Assembly: GCF_040219335.1 (NCBI RefSeq)
Contig: NZ_JAVJSQ010000012.1
Location: 167,635-231,634 of the forward strand
Reading direction: 5' to 3'
Length of the DNA stretch: 64,000 nucleotides
Source: Gimesia sp.
GTDB taxonomy: Bacteria > Planctomycetota > Planctomycetia > Planctomycetales > Planctomycetaceae
Part shown: piece by piece, positions 8,416 through 17,329 of the stretch
Numbering within the stretch: position 1 is the first letter of the stretch
How the letters are laid out: every line of letters starts with the position of its first letter
The notes under the pieces: generated by a model
Seen by the model: only the letters and a program-made list of their open reading frames with translations
The model's database searches: none
Told to the model about the DNA's origin: nothing
Position numbers and translations under genes: made by a program

Positions 8416-9573
8416 ATGACTTTCTCATCTATTCCCCACGTGGCACTGCTGATTGAAACATCCCGCTCCCATGGGCGCGGGCTGTTGAACGGCATTCGTC
8501 AGTTTATCGCAGAGAATGAAGAGTGGTCTGTTTTTCTGATGCCCCGTTCCCTGGATTCTCAGATTCCGGACTGGATCTCCCGCTGGAAAGGGGATGGAAT
8601 TCTCAGTCGAACGACCAGCCAGGAAATGGCCGATGCGATTACCGCTTCGGGGATTACCACCGTGGAATTGCGATCAACGAAACTCAGGCATGCCTTCCCG
8701 TTTCTGGGGATCGATAACCGGGCCATGGGACGACTGGTCGCTGAGCATTTTCTCGAACGCGGGATTCGTCACTTCGGTGTCTACGAAATCGGTATCGAAG
8801 TCTATTTTGAAGAACGCAGGGACAATTACATTCAAACGATCCAGCAGGCGGGTTACGAAGTGAGTGTGTTTTCCGCGGCAGAAGATTCGGAGGCTCCCCG
8901 CGAATGGGAGAAGCACCAGGAACAGATGGCGAACTGGGTACGTGGTCTCCCCAAACCGGTGGGGATCATGGCGTGTACCGATCAGCTCGGTTTCTGGCTA
9001 CTGGATGCCTGTGATCGGGCGGGAATCTCAGTTCCTGATGAAGTGGCCGTCGTCGGCGTCGAGAATGACGAGATCCTCTGCATGATGGCCCGGCCGCCAC
9101 TTTCGAGCGTGGCTTTCAACTCAGCCCGGATTGGTTACGAGGCGGCAGCGTTGTTGAGTAGATTGATGCAGGGGGAACCAGTCCCGGAAGAACCGTTCAT
9201 GATTGATCCCCTGGGAATTGTAACCCGGCAGTCTTCTGATGTCGTCGCCGTGGATGATCCGGAATTGGCCATGGCGCTGCGGTTCATTCGCGAAAATGCC
9301 TGTCGTGGAATTCAAGTGGGGGATATTCTCAAACAGGTTCCGCTTTCTCGAACCGCACTGGAACGGCAAATGAAAGCGGCCATCGGACGCTCACCCAAAG
9401 CAGAGATTCTCCGTAATCAGCTGGAACGCGCCAAAGAGCTGCTCGTATCGACCGAATTATCTCTGGCACAGATCTCCGAGCGCGTCGGATTTCGTCACGC
9501 GCAGCATTTCAGCACGATTTTCAAAGAGAAACTGGGGGAAACGCCGGGATCCTATCGTGCTAAAATGCACTGA
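8416..9573 (+). CDS. XylR-like transcriptional regulator (periplasmic-binding-like + AraC HTH)
   Basis: A 385-residue regulator. Residues 5-275 form a LacI/periplasmic-binding-protein-like sensor domain of the XylR type (HVALLIETSRSHGRGLLNG at the start; GIMACTDQLGFWLLDACDRAG; VAVVGVENDEILC). Residues 283-385 carry an AraC double helix-turn-helix, ending with LAQISERVGFRHAQHFSTIF and the AraC signature KEKLGETPGSYR. XylR-type proteins bind a sugar and activate catabolic operons. It is encoded upstream of, and in the same direction as, a set of carbohydrate-type genes (9.7-15.3 kb), which are its likely targets by position. The sensor family is often expanded in Planctomycetes, so the sugar need not be xylose. 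Confidence 0.92.
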   Translation: MTFSSIPHVALLIETSRSHGRGLLNGIRQFIAENEEWSVFLMPRSLDSQIPDWISRWKGDGILSRTTSQEMADAITASGITTVELRSTKLRHAFPFLGIDNRAMGRLVAEHFLERGIRHFGVYEIGIEVYFEERRDNYIQTIQQAGYEVSVFSAAEDSEAPREWEKHQEQMANWVRGLPKPVGIMACTDQLGFWLLDACDRAGISVPDEVAVVGVENDEILCMMARPPLSSVAFNSARIGYEAAALLSRLMQGEPVPEEPFMIDPLGIVTRQSSDVVAVDDPELAMALRFIRENACRGIQVGDILKQVPLSRTALERQMKAAIGRSPKAEILRNQLERAKELLVSTELSLAQISERVGFRHAQHFSTIFKEKLGETPGSYRAKMH

Positions 9574-9737
9574 GATAACGCTTTAATGACGGGATTCTGA
9601 AGCATTTCCAGGTCACAATAGTGAATTGATACGCAAAACCTGATAATGTTTATGGGAATCCGTAATGACGGGGAGGGGATCCCTCGTAAAATTAATTCCG
9701 TTCGAAGTTCATATTTTACGTAGAAGGAAAGACTTGA

Positions 9738-10301
9738 ATGAACAAGGTGCTGATCATCGTTGGTGATGCCACAGAAACTGTCGATACGCTGTATCCCTAC
9801 TATCGCCTGATTGAGGGAGGCTATGAACCTGTCGTCGCAGCTCCCGAAAAACGGCGGTACCAGATGGTATTGCATGAAGTCAAACCGGGCTGGACCATCA
9901 CTAAAGAATGGGAAGGGTATTCGATCGAAGCAGACATCGCTTTCAAAGATATCAAAGAAGAAGAATACCTGGGTATCTTTTTCAGTGGTGGACGTGCGCC
10001 AGAGTACATTCGCGACGACGAGGATCTGATCCGCATCACCCAGCATTTCTTCGAAACCGGAAAGCCGATCGCTTCCGTCTGCCATGGAGTGGAAATTCCA
10101 GCGCGGGCCGGGTGCGTCAAAGGACGTCGTATGGCCACTGTGCCCAAGTGTCAGTTTGATCTGGAAGTCTGTGGTGGCATTTTTGTCAATGAGCCTTGCG
10201 TGATTGACGGGAATCTCGTCAGCGGTCGCACCTACCATGACCATGGACACTATATTGGGCCCTGGATGAAAATGCTGGATGAAGCCCAGAGCCAGTTCTG
10301 A
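9738..10301 (+). CDS. DJ-1/PfpI family glutamine-amidotransferase-like protein
   Basis: A 187-residue protein of the DJ-1/PfpI superfamily. It shows the core beta1 (KVLIIVGDATE), the FFSGGRAPEYI oxyanion loop with paired glycines at 84-85, and the nucleophile elbow IASVCHGVEI with Cys115 followed by His116. The family includes deglycase/hydratase, protease and chaperone activities, and the sequence alone does not choose among them. AAGGAAAG precedes the start. It begins a plus-strand series with an oxidoreductase, a PhyH-like oxygenase, a TIM-barrel isomerase and a sulfatase, so a role in handling reactive carbonyl or sugar-derived intermediates is a reasonable inference. Confidence 0.9.
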   Translation: MNKVLIIVGDATETVDTLYPYYRLIEGGYEPVVAAPEKRRYQMVLHEVKPGWTITKEWEGYSIEADIAFKDIKEEEYLGIFFSGGRAPEYIRDDEDLIRITQHFFETGKPIASVCHGVEIPARAGCVKGRRMATVPKCQFDLEVCGGIFVNEPCVIDGNLVSGRTYHDHGHYIGPWMKMLDEAQSQF

Positions 10302-10345
10302 TTTGAATTCAATAACTAATCTTGCCAGCGCAACAGGAGAGTGTA

Positions 10346-11674
10346 ATGACTTCACGAAAACTGACACGTCGATCATTTCTGAAAACCTCTACAGTCGGTC
10401 TGCCGCTCGCCTGCCTGGCACCGGGTGTATTCGTAAATACGGCACGCTCTGCTCAAAAGTCGCGGAACTCGAATGAGCGTCTAAAGATTGGTTCCATTGG
10501 TATGCGTTACCAGGGATCGGTTATCGCAGATAAGGCTCAGGAATATGGCGACATTGTGGCGATAGCCGACGTGGATCGAGAGATCGCGCAGAAGGCCCGC
10601 AAGCAGTTTGGCGGGAAAGCGATTTTGTTTGAAGATTACCGTGAGATGCTCGAAAAGGCCGACATTGATGTCGTGACGATCGGCGCACCCGATCACTGGC
10701 ATACTAAAATGCTGATTGATGCCTGCCGGGCCGGAAAGGACGTCTATTGTGAAAAACCACTCACGCTGACCGTGGATGAAGGCAAGATTCTGAATCGGGT
10801 CGTCAAAGAAACTAACGCGGTCGTACAGGTTGGAACCTGGCAGCGAAGCGATCATCGTTTCCGTCAGGCTGTCGAAATGGTACATGACGGACGCATCGGC
10901 AACCTGAAGAAGGTGACCGTCACACTCAGTAAAAACAAAACGGGTGGTCCCTTCAAACCGGAGCCTGTCCCTTCAGTATTGAACTGGGATCTCTGGCAGG
11001 GACAGACTCCCGATGTCCCTTACATCAAGGAACGCTGTCACTATACGTTCCGCTGGTGGTATGAGTATTCGGGGGGCCAGATGACCGACTGGGGTGCGCA
11101 TCACATTGATATCGCCCAGTGGGGAGCCGGGATGCAGGATACCGGTCCTGTGGATATCGAAGGGACCGCTACATTTCCGAATGTCGAAAACGGTTACAAT
11201 GTTGCCCTCGACTACCATTTGAAGGCCCGCTATGCCAACGGGGTGATTCTGGAAGTCAATGACACCGGACGAACCGGCGTCATGTTTGAAGGTGACGAGG
11301 GACGAATGTTTGTAAACCGGGGGACGATCGCAGGTAAACCGGTGGAGGATCTGAAGCAGAATCCACTACCTCGCGAAAAATTTAATGTCTATGCTCACGA
11401 CAATCTCTCCCGACCTCCCCGGATGGGTAAACTGGATGCGATTGTCAATCACATGGGCAATTTCTTCGACTGCATCGAATCTCGCGAAACGCCGATCTCG
11501 AGTGTGCAGAATCAGCACCGTTCTGTTTCAGTCTGTCATATCGGCAATATCTCACAACGCCTGGGACGTAAGCTGACCTGGGATCCCGAACAGGAACTGT
11601 TTGTGGGAGACGACGAAGCCAACACGTGGCTCAAACGGGAGCAGAGAAAAGGTTACGAAATCACTGATTCCTGA
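10346..11674 (+). CDS. Tat-exported Gfo/Idh/MocA family oxidoreductase
   Basis: A 442-residue NAD(P)-dependent sugar oxidoreductase. ATG at 10346 was chosen because AGGAGA lies six bases upstream and the N-terminus then reads as a Tat signal (LTRRSFLK at 6-13, hydrophobic region, cleavage near NTARSA); an upstream TTG would add eight residues. The Rossmann domain begins at KIGSIGMRYQG, and the family's EKP motif is at 136-138 (VYCEKPLTLT), Lys137 being the usual catalytic lysine. The C-terminal alpha/beta domain has DWGAHHIDIAQWG, the conserved His region. Export with bound cofactor through Tat is common for planctomycetal members. It oxidises or isomerises a sugar or cyclitol; the substrate is unknown. 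Confidence 0.93.
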   Translation: MTSRKLTRRSFLKTSTVGLPLACLAPGVFVNTARSAQKSRNSNERLKIGSIGMRYQGSVIADKAQEYGDIVAIADVDREIAQKARKQFGGKAILFEDYREMLEKADIDVVTIGAPDHWHTKMLIDACRAGKDVYCEKPLTLTVDEGKILNRVVKETNAVVQVGTWQRSDHRFRQAVEMVHDGRIGNLKKVTVTLSKNKTGGPFKPEPVPSVLNWDLWQGQTPDVPYIKERCHYTFRWWYEYSGGQMTDWGAHHIDIAQWGAGMQDTGPVDIEGTATFPNVENGYNVALDYHLKARYANGVILEVNDTGRTGVMFEGDEGRMFVNRGTIAGKPVEDLKQNPLPREKFNVYAHDNLSRPPRMGKLDAIVNHMGNFFDCIESRETPISSVQNQHRSVSVCHIGNISQRLGRKLTWDPEQELFVGDDEANTWLKREQRKGYEITDS

Positions 11675-11737
11675 GCCGTTGTCTGTTGAGCGTTAAACGA
11701 GTTTCGCCTGTCCCGTTTTTTTCAAGCAGGAGTAATC

Positions 11738-12496
11738 ATGTCGGTTTCTACGGGGATCATCACAGAAGAGCATAAACGGCAGTTTGTGGAAGAGGGATAT
11801 TTCATTCTGGAGAAGGTCATCCCGGATGAAGATTTGCAGATCATCCGGGATTCCTGTGCCCATCTGATTGATCTGATGCATCAGGAGATGGATCGTCTGG
11901 GAACAGACCATATTCATATCAGCCATCGAGGCAAACGTTATCACATTGCGAAAAAATACGATCAGGCACCACGTTTGACTGAATATGTATTTGGCGATCT
12001 GATGGCGGAAATCTGCAAGGCCACCATCGGAGACACCGCGTATCTGTTTTACGATCAGTACGTTGTCAAAGCCGCGGAGAAGGGGATTAAGTTTTCCTGG
12101 CACCAGGATTCTGGCTATCTGGGATTCAATCATCGTCCCTATGTGACGGTCTGGGCGGCCGTAGATGATATGACCGTGGAAAACGGAACCGTTGATGTGT
12201 TACCCTTTTCGACGGTTGGTATCCGTTCCTTAGTGGAACACATTCGGGATCCTGAAACCGGGGACAAAACCGGCTACTTCGGTAAGGAACCGGGAGTTAC
12301 TGCTGTCGTTCCCGCAGGGAGCCTGGCTGTGTTCAGTTCTCTCACCTTCCATCGCAGTGGCGCGAATACGACCGATAAAATGCGTCGGGCGTACGTCACC
12401 CAATATTCACCGGAACCAATTTATGATCCGGAAACCGGTCAGCCCAAGCATCTGGCGGTACCGTTCCTTAAAGGTGGGGACCGCGTGGTATCCTGA
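11738..12496 (+). CDS. Phytanoyl-CoA dioxygenase (PhyH) family protein
   Basis: A 252-residue Fe(II)/2-oxoglutarate-dependent dioxygenase. The iron ligands can be placed at His122 and Asp124 (SWHQDSGY) and His205 (TFHRSGAN), with Arg216/217 as the likely 2-oxoglutarate anchor in the following strand (MRRAYVTQY). The N-terminal helical segment ([19 protein letters not shown]) is typical of PhyH proteins. It hydroxylates a small organic substrate using O2; bacterial members act on diverse metabolites. AGGAG precedes the start. The gene lies in the sugar-type gene series, between the oxidoreductase and the TIM-barrel protein. Confidence 0.92.
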   Translation: MSVSTGIITEEHKRQFVEEGYFILEKVIPDEDLQIIRDSCAHLIDLMHQEMDRLGTDHIHISHRGKRYHIAKKYDQAPRLTEYVFGDLMAEICKATIGDTAYLFYDQYVVKAAEKGIKFSWHQDSGYLGFNHRPYVTVWAAVDDMTVENGTVDVLPFSTVGIRSLVEHIRDPETGDKTGYFGKEPGVTAVVPAGSLAVFSSLTFHRSGANTTDKMRRAYVTQYSPEPIYDPETGQPKHLAVPFLKGGDRVVS

Positions 12497-12533
12497 TCAA
12501 TTGAGTGAAATAGATCTTTAGAAAGACAGACCA

Positions 12534-13475
12534 ATGCACGAACAGATCACTCGTCGCAATTTTAATAAACAACTGCTGGGAACAGCCTGTGCAGCTACTT
12601 TGGCTGGTAACACTCTGGCTGCGGGGACAAAAACACCGCAAAAGCCGTTTCAACTGAACTACATCGTTGCCTCCTGCATGTATGGGACACTCCCCCTGGA
12701 AACGATTCTGCAGGAAACTCCTAAAACGGGAGCGCAATATCTGGAGATCTGGGCGAAACGGCACGGGAACCAGCGCGAGCAGATAGACGAGTTGGGCGTC
12801 GAGAAAACAAAGCAACTGTTTGATCAATACAACATTAAGCTGGGCAGCTTTACCTGTTTCAAGTACGGACTGTTCAACATGCAGGGCGAAATGGACCTCG
12901 TCAAGCAACTGGGCGGTGACATGGTGATCTGTAACAGCGGTGGCCCCAAAGGTCTGAAAGGGACTGAACTCAAAGCAGCGATAAAAAAGTTTGCTGAAAA
13001 ACTGAAACCGCATGTCGATGCTGCTGCGGAGAAAGGCGTTATTGTCGGTCTGGAGAATCATGGCGGCGGATTAATCAATGATCCGGATACACAGCTCTGG
13101 CTGATGGAAATGCTGCCAGCGAAAAACTTCGGTATCGCGCTGGCTCCCTATCACCTGGAACAGGATCCGGAGATGATGGCCCGGCTGATTCAAGACCTGG
13201 ATGAACGGCTCGTGCACTTCCAGGCCTGGCAACACGGCATGGGCTGTATTAAGAAACTGCCTAAGGAACAGGAACTGCTGCAACTGCCTGGCCGTGGTGA
13301 TCTGAATTTTGTTCCCGTCCTCGCAGCCCTTAAACAGATCAACTACCAGGGACGAACCGAAATCTTCATGCATCCCGTACCCCGCGGAATTCCGATTCTA
13401 CCCACCGCGGAGCAGGTGACGTCTGAGGTCAACCGCTCCCGAGCCTATCTGGAGAACTGTCTGAAACAGGCATGA
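12534..13475 (+). CDS. Exported sugar phosphate isomerase/epimerase-like TIM-barrel protein
   Basis: A 313-residue AP-endonuclease-2-type TIM barrel. The N-terminus (ITRRNFNKQLLGTACAATL) carries twin arginines and a short hydrophobic region ending near TLAAG, consistent with a Tat signal. Barrel strands include AQYLEIWAKRHG, DMVICNSGG, VIVGLENHGGG and LVHFQAWQHG, which supply the usual metal-binding Glu/His positions of xylose-isomerase-like epimerases. It probably interconverts a sugar or keto-sugar together with the neighbouring Gfo/Idh/MocA protein. It lies 37 bases after the PhyH gene and 40 bases before the sulfatase. Confidence 0.88.
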   Translation: MHEQITRRNFNKQLLGTACAATLAGNTLAAGTKTPQKPFQLNYIVASCMYGTLPLETILQETPKTGAQYLEIWAKRHGNQREQIDELGVEKTKQLFDQYNIKLGSFTCFKYGLFNMQGEMDLVKQLGGDMVICNSGGPKGLKGTELKAAIKKFAEKLKPHVDAAAEKGVIVGLENHGGGLINDPDTQLWLMEMLPAKNFGIALAPYHLEQDPEMMARLIQDLDERLVHFQAWQHGMGCIKKLPKEQELLQLPGRGDLNFVPVLAALKQINYQGRTEIFMHPVPRGIPILPTAEQVTSEVNRSRAYLENCLKQA

Positions 13476-13515
13476 ACTGCAATCGCGACTCAACACCAAG
13501 ACTGAGGCTGTTTTC

Positions 13516-15303
13516 ATGAATTTACGACGTTTGCTCCTGACTGCGGTTTTCGGTCTGATCTGTCTGATGTCTCTGGAATATGCCCAGGCACAGGAACCGA
13601 TCAAACGGCCCAATATCCTGTTGATTATGGCTGACGACCAAGGATACTGGGACACTGAAGTTGCTGGCAACCCTCACATCGAAACGCCTGCTTTAAAACA
13701 GATGGCGGCGGAAGGGGTCACGTTCACACACTTCCATGCGAACATGGTATGTGCTCCCACACGCGCCGGATTGATGACGGGGCGACATTATCTGCGGACC
13801 GGACTCTATAACACCCGTTTTGGTGGCGATACGCTGGGGCGGAGTGAAACGACGATCGCACAGGTGCTCAAATCAGCCGGCTATCGGACCGCTCTGTTCG
13901 GTAAATGGCATCTCGGGCGTTATTCTCAATATCAGCCGCACCGGAGGGGCTTCGATCATTTCTTCGGTCATTACCATGGTCATATCGAACGCTATTCGAA
14001 TCCAGACCAGGTGGTGGTTAACGGGCAACCGGTCGAAACGCGCGGCTATGTTACTGATCTGTTTACCGAAGCCGCAATCGATTTTATCAAACGAGATCAG
14101 GAGCAGCCTTTCTTCTGTTTTCTGGCCTTCAATGCACCGCATTCTCCCTTTTTGCTGGATACGACTCACTTCGGTCAACCGGAGGGAGACAAGCTGATTG
14201 AGAAATACCTCGCCAAGGGGCTACCTCTCCGAGAGGCACGCATCTACGGAATGGTGGAACGCATCGATCAAAATCTCGATCGATTGTTCAAAATGCTGAA
14301 GGAACAGGGACTGGATGAAGAGACCCTGGTGATTTATACCAGTGACAATGGCGGCGTCAGTAAGGCGTTCAAGGCGGGCCTTAAAGGAAGCAAGGGGAGT
14401 GCCTATGAAGGGGGGACGCGAGTGCCTTTCGTCGTCCGCTGGCCCGGTAAGATTCCAGCAGGAAAACAGACCGACGCGCTGGTGGCTCAGATTGATCTGT
14501 TTCCCACGTTCTGCGAACTGGCGGGAGTCAGTATTCCCGAAGGTGTTGACCTTGATGGAAAATCCATCCTGTCTCTCATGCAGCAGGGGGGAGGTGAGTC
14601 GCCTCACGAGTACCTGTATCACACCTGGGATCGTTACACACCGAACCCCTGGCATCGCTGGTCGATTCATGGTCCACGATTCAAGCTGGTAGGACACGAT
14701 CCTCAAGGCAAAAAGAAACAGCAGGAGCCGGCTGGTCAGTTGTATGACCTCACAGCAGATCCAGGTGAGACTAAGGACGTCTCCCGGAAATACCCCGAAG
14801 AGGCTTCCCGCCTGCGAAATGAGTTTCACCGCTGGTTCGATGATGTGACTCAGGGGCAGGAATATCAGCCGGCTGCGATCCCTGTGGGAGATCCTACGGA
14901 AACGGTCGTCGAGTTACAGCCGAGCTGGGCCATCATTGATGGTGACGGACTCGAATATTCGTTCGACGGATATGACTGGGATACCCTTGATGGCTGGAAA
15001 TCCAACAAGAGCACCGCTCATTGGCAGTTGGACGTACTGAAGCCAGGCCGTTATGCGGTCGAACTCAGTTATGGATATCGTTCAGTATCCGTTACAAGCG
15101 GTACACTGAAACTAACCGTGGGAGATCAGAGCCTGAAGTGTAAGCTACCTATGACGACGAGCCAAAATGTCTTCATGAAATCCAAGGCGGGCACACTGAA
15201 TCTGTCGCAGGGAGCACAGAATCTCACAATTCGTGCCGCAGCCCCCGAGGGGATTCAGGGGCTGCGACTGAATTCAATCTGGCTTAAAGCGTTACCTGAA
15301 TAA
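13516..15303 (+). CDS. Secreted arylsulfatase (formylglycine-dependent, Cys type)
   Basis: A 595-residue sulfatase with a signal peptide (residues 1-26, ending AQAQ). The metal-binding start NILLIMADDQG supplies Asp40/Asp41, and the sulfatase signature is Cys79-Ala-Pro-Thr-Arg83 in NMVCAPTRAGLMTGR. Cys79 would be converted to formylglycine. Further conserved blocks are FGKWHLGR, APHSPF and YTSDNGG. Residues from about 455 onward form an additional beta-sandwich domain (WAIIDGDGLEYSFDGYDWD and after) likely to bind carbohydrate. Substrate would be a sulfated polysaccharide or aryl sulfate outside the cytoplasm. It is the last gene of the plus-strand sugar series and ends eight bases from the convergent small gene. 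Confidence 0.95.
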   Translation: MNLRRLLLTAVFGLICLMSLEYAQAQEPIKRPNILLIMADDQGYWDTEVAGNPHIETPALKQMAAEGVTFTHFHANMVCAPTRAGLMTGRHYLRTGLYNTRFGGDTLGRSETTIAQVLKSAGYRTALFGKWHLGRYSQYQPHRRGFDHFFGHYHGHIERYSNPDQVVVNGQPVETRGYVTDLFTEAAIDFIKRDQEQPFFCFLAFNAPHSPFLLDTTHFGQPEGDKLIEKYLAKGLPLREARIYGMVERIDQNLDRLFKMLKEQGLDEETLVIYTSDNGGVSKAFKAGLKGSKGSAYEGGTRVPFVVRWPGKIPAGKQTDALVAQIDLFPTFCELAGVSIPEGVDLDGKSILSLMQQGGGESPHEYLYHTWDRYTPNPWHRWSIHGPRFKLVGHDPQGKKKQQEPAGQLYDLTADPGETKDVSRKYPEEASRLRNEFHRWFDDVTQGQEYQPAAIPVGDPTETVVELQPSWAIIDGDGLEYSFDGYDWDTLDGWKSNKSTAHWQLDVLKPGRYAVELSYGYRSVSVTSGTLKLTVGDQSLKCKLPMTTSQNVFMKSKAGTLNLSQGAQNLTIRAAAPEGIQGLRLNSIWLKALPE

Positions 15304-15310
15304 ATCAGGA

Positions 15311-15577
15311 TCAGAGTGACTTACGAATTCGCTGGAAACTTTCCTGGATCTCTTTGCCGACATTCCACAGCGCGTCGGCCACTCCACCTGCTGATTCTGA
15401 GACGGCATCTTTCATCGGTTTATAATCGTCTTTTAATTTATCAAACCGACCGGTGACCTGATCCCACTCGTCCTGAGCTTCCTTCTTACCCAGATGAATT
15501 TTGAGGGCCAGTTCATCGCGTTGTTGTTGCAGCGCACTGATTAGTTCGTCCATGCGATTGCGGTTGGTCATGGTCAT
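15311..15577 (-). CDS. Small helical protein of unknown function
   Basis: An 88-residue acidic/basic helical protein with no signal peptide or membrane helix. Residues 8-50 have heptad-like spacing of Leu/Ile (ISALQQQRDELALKIHLG) and could form a coiled coil. The rest contains DALWNVGKEIQESFQRI, an amphipathic helix. TAAGGAACC immediately before ATG 15577 supports the start; a second in-frame ATG follows two codons later. I do not recognise the family. Similar short coiled proteins occur near stress or envelope genes, but no function is assigned. Confidence 0.75.
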   Translation of the reverse strand: MTMTNRNRMDELISALQQQRDELALKIHLGKKEAQDEWDQVTGRFDKLKDDYKPMKDAVSESAGGVADALWNVGKEIQESFQRIRKSL

Positions 15578-15755
15578 GGTTCCTTACTTTGGATCATTCT
15601 CTTGAAAACAAAGATCAACGGGTTAGATTGATTCTTGCTGAGTTTTAATGGCTCATTACTGACATTATACCAGTTTTCCGAGGAAGTCGACAGCCGTTAA
15701 GTTGCAACCGACCAATATTTAATGGCTTACATCAGGCGTCTACCTTGGGGCTGTG

Positions 15756-16433
15756 TCAGTCAATCAGAACCAGGGCATCCTGCAGTTCGTTTTTATCATC
15801 AGAGGCGCGAGGCAGGGACTTAGCTGCCTGTTCGCCGATTTCTCGAATGACTTCACAGATCGTTTCAGCTGCCTTCCCTGAGTGGAGACCTGCTGTCAGT
15901 TTTTGGCAGATCTGATCAATGAAAGTCTGCCCCAGTTTGTCGATGACCGCCTGGTCAGCCAGTGCCACTGCCACATGCTCAAACAGGGAAATGTAGATGA
16001 GTACTCCGGTTCCCCCCTCGGTGTGATGGACGCGCTTATCGAAAAAGATCTCTCGGGCACGGGCGGCGACTTCATCCTGCATTTGTTGCCGGGGTGTAAA
16101 CAGACGGCGGAGCCAGCCGATACGGCTTCCGGCAATCGCACCCAGAATAAACGCGATGACCATCGCAAGTGCTGCCAGGATCAGTTCGACAATGACGGGT
16201 AAACCACCCCAGTCACCTGCCTGTCCCTCAATTCGGGGAAAGAAATACCAGAAGCCTAGTGCTGTGAGTACGGTCAACCAGAGCCCCACAACGTCCTCCG
16301 GACGATCGTAGCGCCCTGAAGCGGTTGCCACTACGGGCACAATCTCACAGGATGTCTTACCCTCAGCGTCAACAACGGCCTGCTCGACCTGCTTCTGTTG
16401 TTCTTCAGTTAAAAAGTTAAATGCGCTCTGCAT
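15756..16433 (-). CDS. TPM-domain membrane protein (no signal peptide)
   Basis: A 225-residue protein starting, on my reading, at ATG 16433, which follows GGAAAG and begins the TPM domain directly (FNFLTEEQQKQVEQAV, then SCEIVPVVATASG). A longer frame reaches into the upstream gene but adds only low-complexity sequence. Two hydrophobic helices (about 55-75 and 85-115) interrupt the domain. After them come FFDKRVHHTEGGTGVLIYISLFEH and DQAVIDKLGQ, the usual second half of TPM folds. TPM domains are found in membrane-associated proteins and photosystem II repair factors; in bacteria their role is unclear. The gene follows the larger TPM gene after 43 bases and probably is co-transcribed with it. 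Confidence 0.85.
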   Translation of the reverse strand: MQSAFNFLTEEQQKQVEQAVVDAEGKTSCEIVPVVATASGRYDRPEDVVGLWLTVLTALGFWYFFPRIEGQAGDWGGLPVIVELILAALAMVIAFILGAIAGSRIGWLRRLFTPRQQMQDEVAARAREIFFDKRVHHTEGGTGVLIYISLFEHVAVALADQAVIDKLGQTFIDQICQKLTAGLHSGKAAETICEVIREIGEQAAKSLPRASDDKNELQDALVLID

Positions 16434-16476
16434 GGAAATGAGCTTTCCATCTGGATACTGAGGAATAACGATCTGG

Positions 16477-17277
16477 TTACCACGAGCCAGTGGCACCGCC
16501 ACCACCGGAGAAGCCACCTCCGAATGAGCCGCCACTGAAACCGCCTCCTCCACCTCCCCGGTTGGTGAGCATCTGATAGAGAATCGTGCCGATCACCGCA
16601 AAGATGACGCCCCAGAATAACCAGGCCCAGCCACTAGATCCGCGGCGGATTAAAGAGACGATGGTGAAAATAGCCAGGCCAATCACGACTGCGACAATGA
16701 CGTAGCTCCAGGCAGACTGTGGCTTGGCAGGCATTGCCAGCTTGCGCGCCATTTTGTCGAGAGCTTCAACCCCCGCCAGAATACCCTGTGAAAACTGTCC
16801 CTGTTTGAAATGAGGGATGATATAGTCATCCATAATTTCACGGCATTGAGCATCGTCTTCCCGTCCCCAACCGGCTCCCAACTCGATGCGTGCCTTACGA
16901 TCATCTTTGGACACCAGCAACAGAATGCCGGTATTCCAGTCCTGATCATTCAGTTTGGCATGTCCAATCTGCCACTGGTTGAAGAGGATCGTAGCAAAGG
17001 TTTCGATCCGCATGTCAGCGCCGCCATGTTTAGCCATCGAATCGATGGTGACGACAATGATCGGCGTCGCCTTATCGGTAAGCAGTTTATCGCAGATCTC
17101 CTGGATATTTTTCTTAGTCGGCTCATCGATCATACCGGCCAGATCGCGAACGAACTCACGATCTCCCGGCGGTTCGAGCGTTAGTTCCAGGGCATGAACT
17201 GAATTCAGCCTGCTGAAACTGATTACAGTCAGCGTCAGAAAGACGACGAGGTATTGATACTTGAGTAGGTATTTCAC
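16477..17277 (-). CDS. Secreted TPM-domain protein with glycine-rich tail (YgcG-like)
   Basis: A 266-residue protein. Residues 1-29 are a signal peptide (ending SVHALE). Residues 33-175 form the TPM domain (FVRDLAGMIDEPTKKNIQE; TPIIVVTIDSM; WNTGILLLVSKDDRKARIELG). A transmembrane helix lies at about 187-207 and a second at about 216-234, followed by a tail of repeated Gly/Ser/Phe ending near GATGSW. This layout (signal, TPM, membrane helix, GGG-rich tail) is the standard YgcG form. The function of the family is not settled; older 'methanol dehydrogenase' labels are misleading. It is the first of two tandem TPM genes. Confidence 0.9.
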   Translation of the reverse strand: MKYLLKYQYLVVFLTLTVISFSRLNSVHALELTLEPPGDREFVRDLAGMIDEPTKKNIQEICDKLLTDKATPIIVVTIDSMAKHGGADMRIETFATILFNQWQIGHAKLNDQDWNTGILLLVSKDDRKARIELGAGWGREDDAQCREIMDDYIIPHFKQGQFSQGILAGVEALDKMARKLAMPAKPQSAWSYVIVAVVIGLAIFTIVSLIRRGSSGWAWLFWGVIFAVIGTILYQMLTNRGGGGGGFSGGSFGGGFSGGGGATGSW

Positions 17278-17299
17278 GTAATCTCGCTTGATTCAGAGA

Positions 17300-17329
17300 A
17301 CTGACTTCAGTGATTTAACTGAAGTCAGT
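17300..17329. terminator. Perfect 12-bp hairpin after the PQQ-propeller gene
   Basis: ACTGACTTCAGT at 17300-17311 is the exact reverse complement of ACTGAAGTCAGT at 17318-17329, separated by the six-base loop GATTTA. It begins directly after the stop codon of the large minus-strand gene and lies before the TPM gene. No T-run follows on the minus strand, so it may be a Rho-independent-like pause, an mRNA 3'-end stabiliser or a protein-binding dyad and not a classic terminator. Confidence 0.6.
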
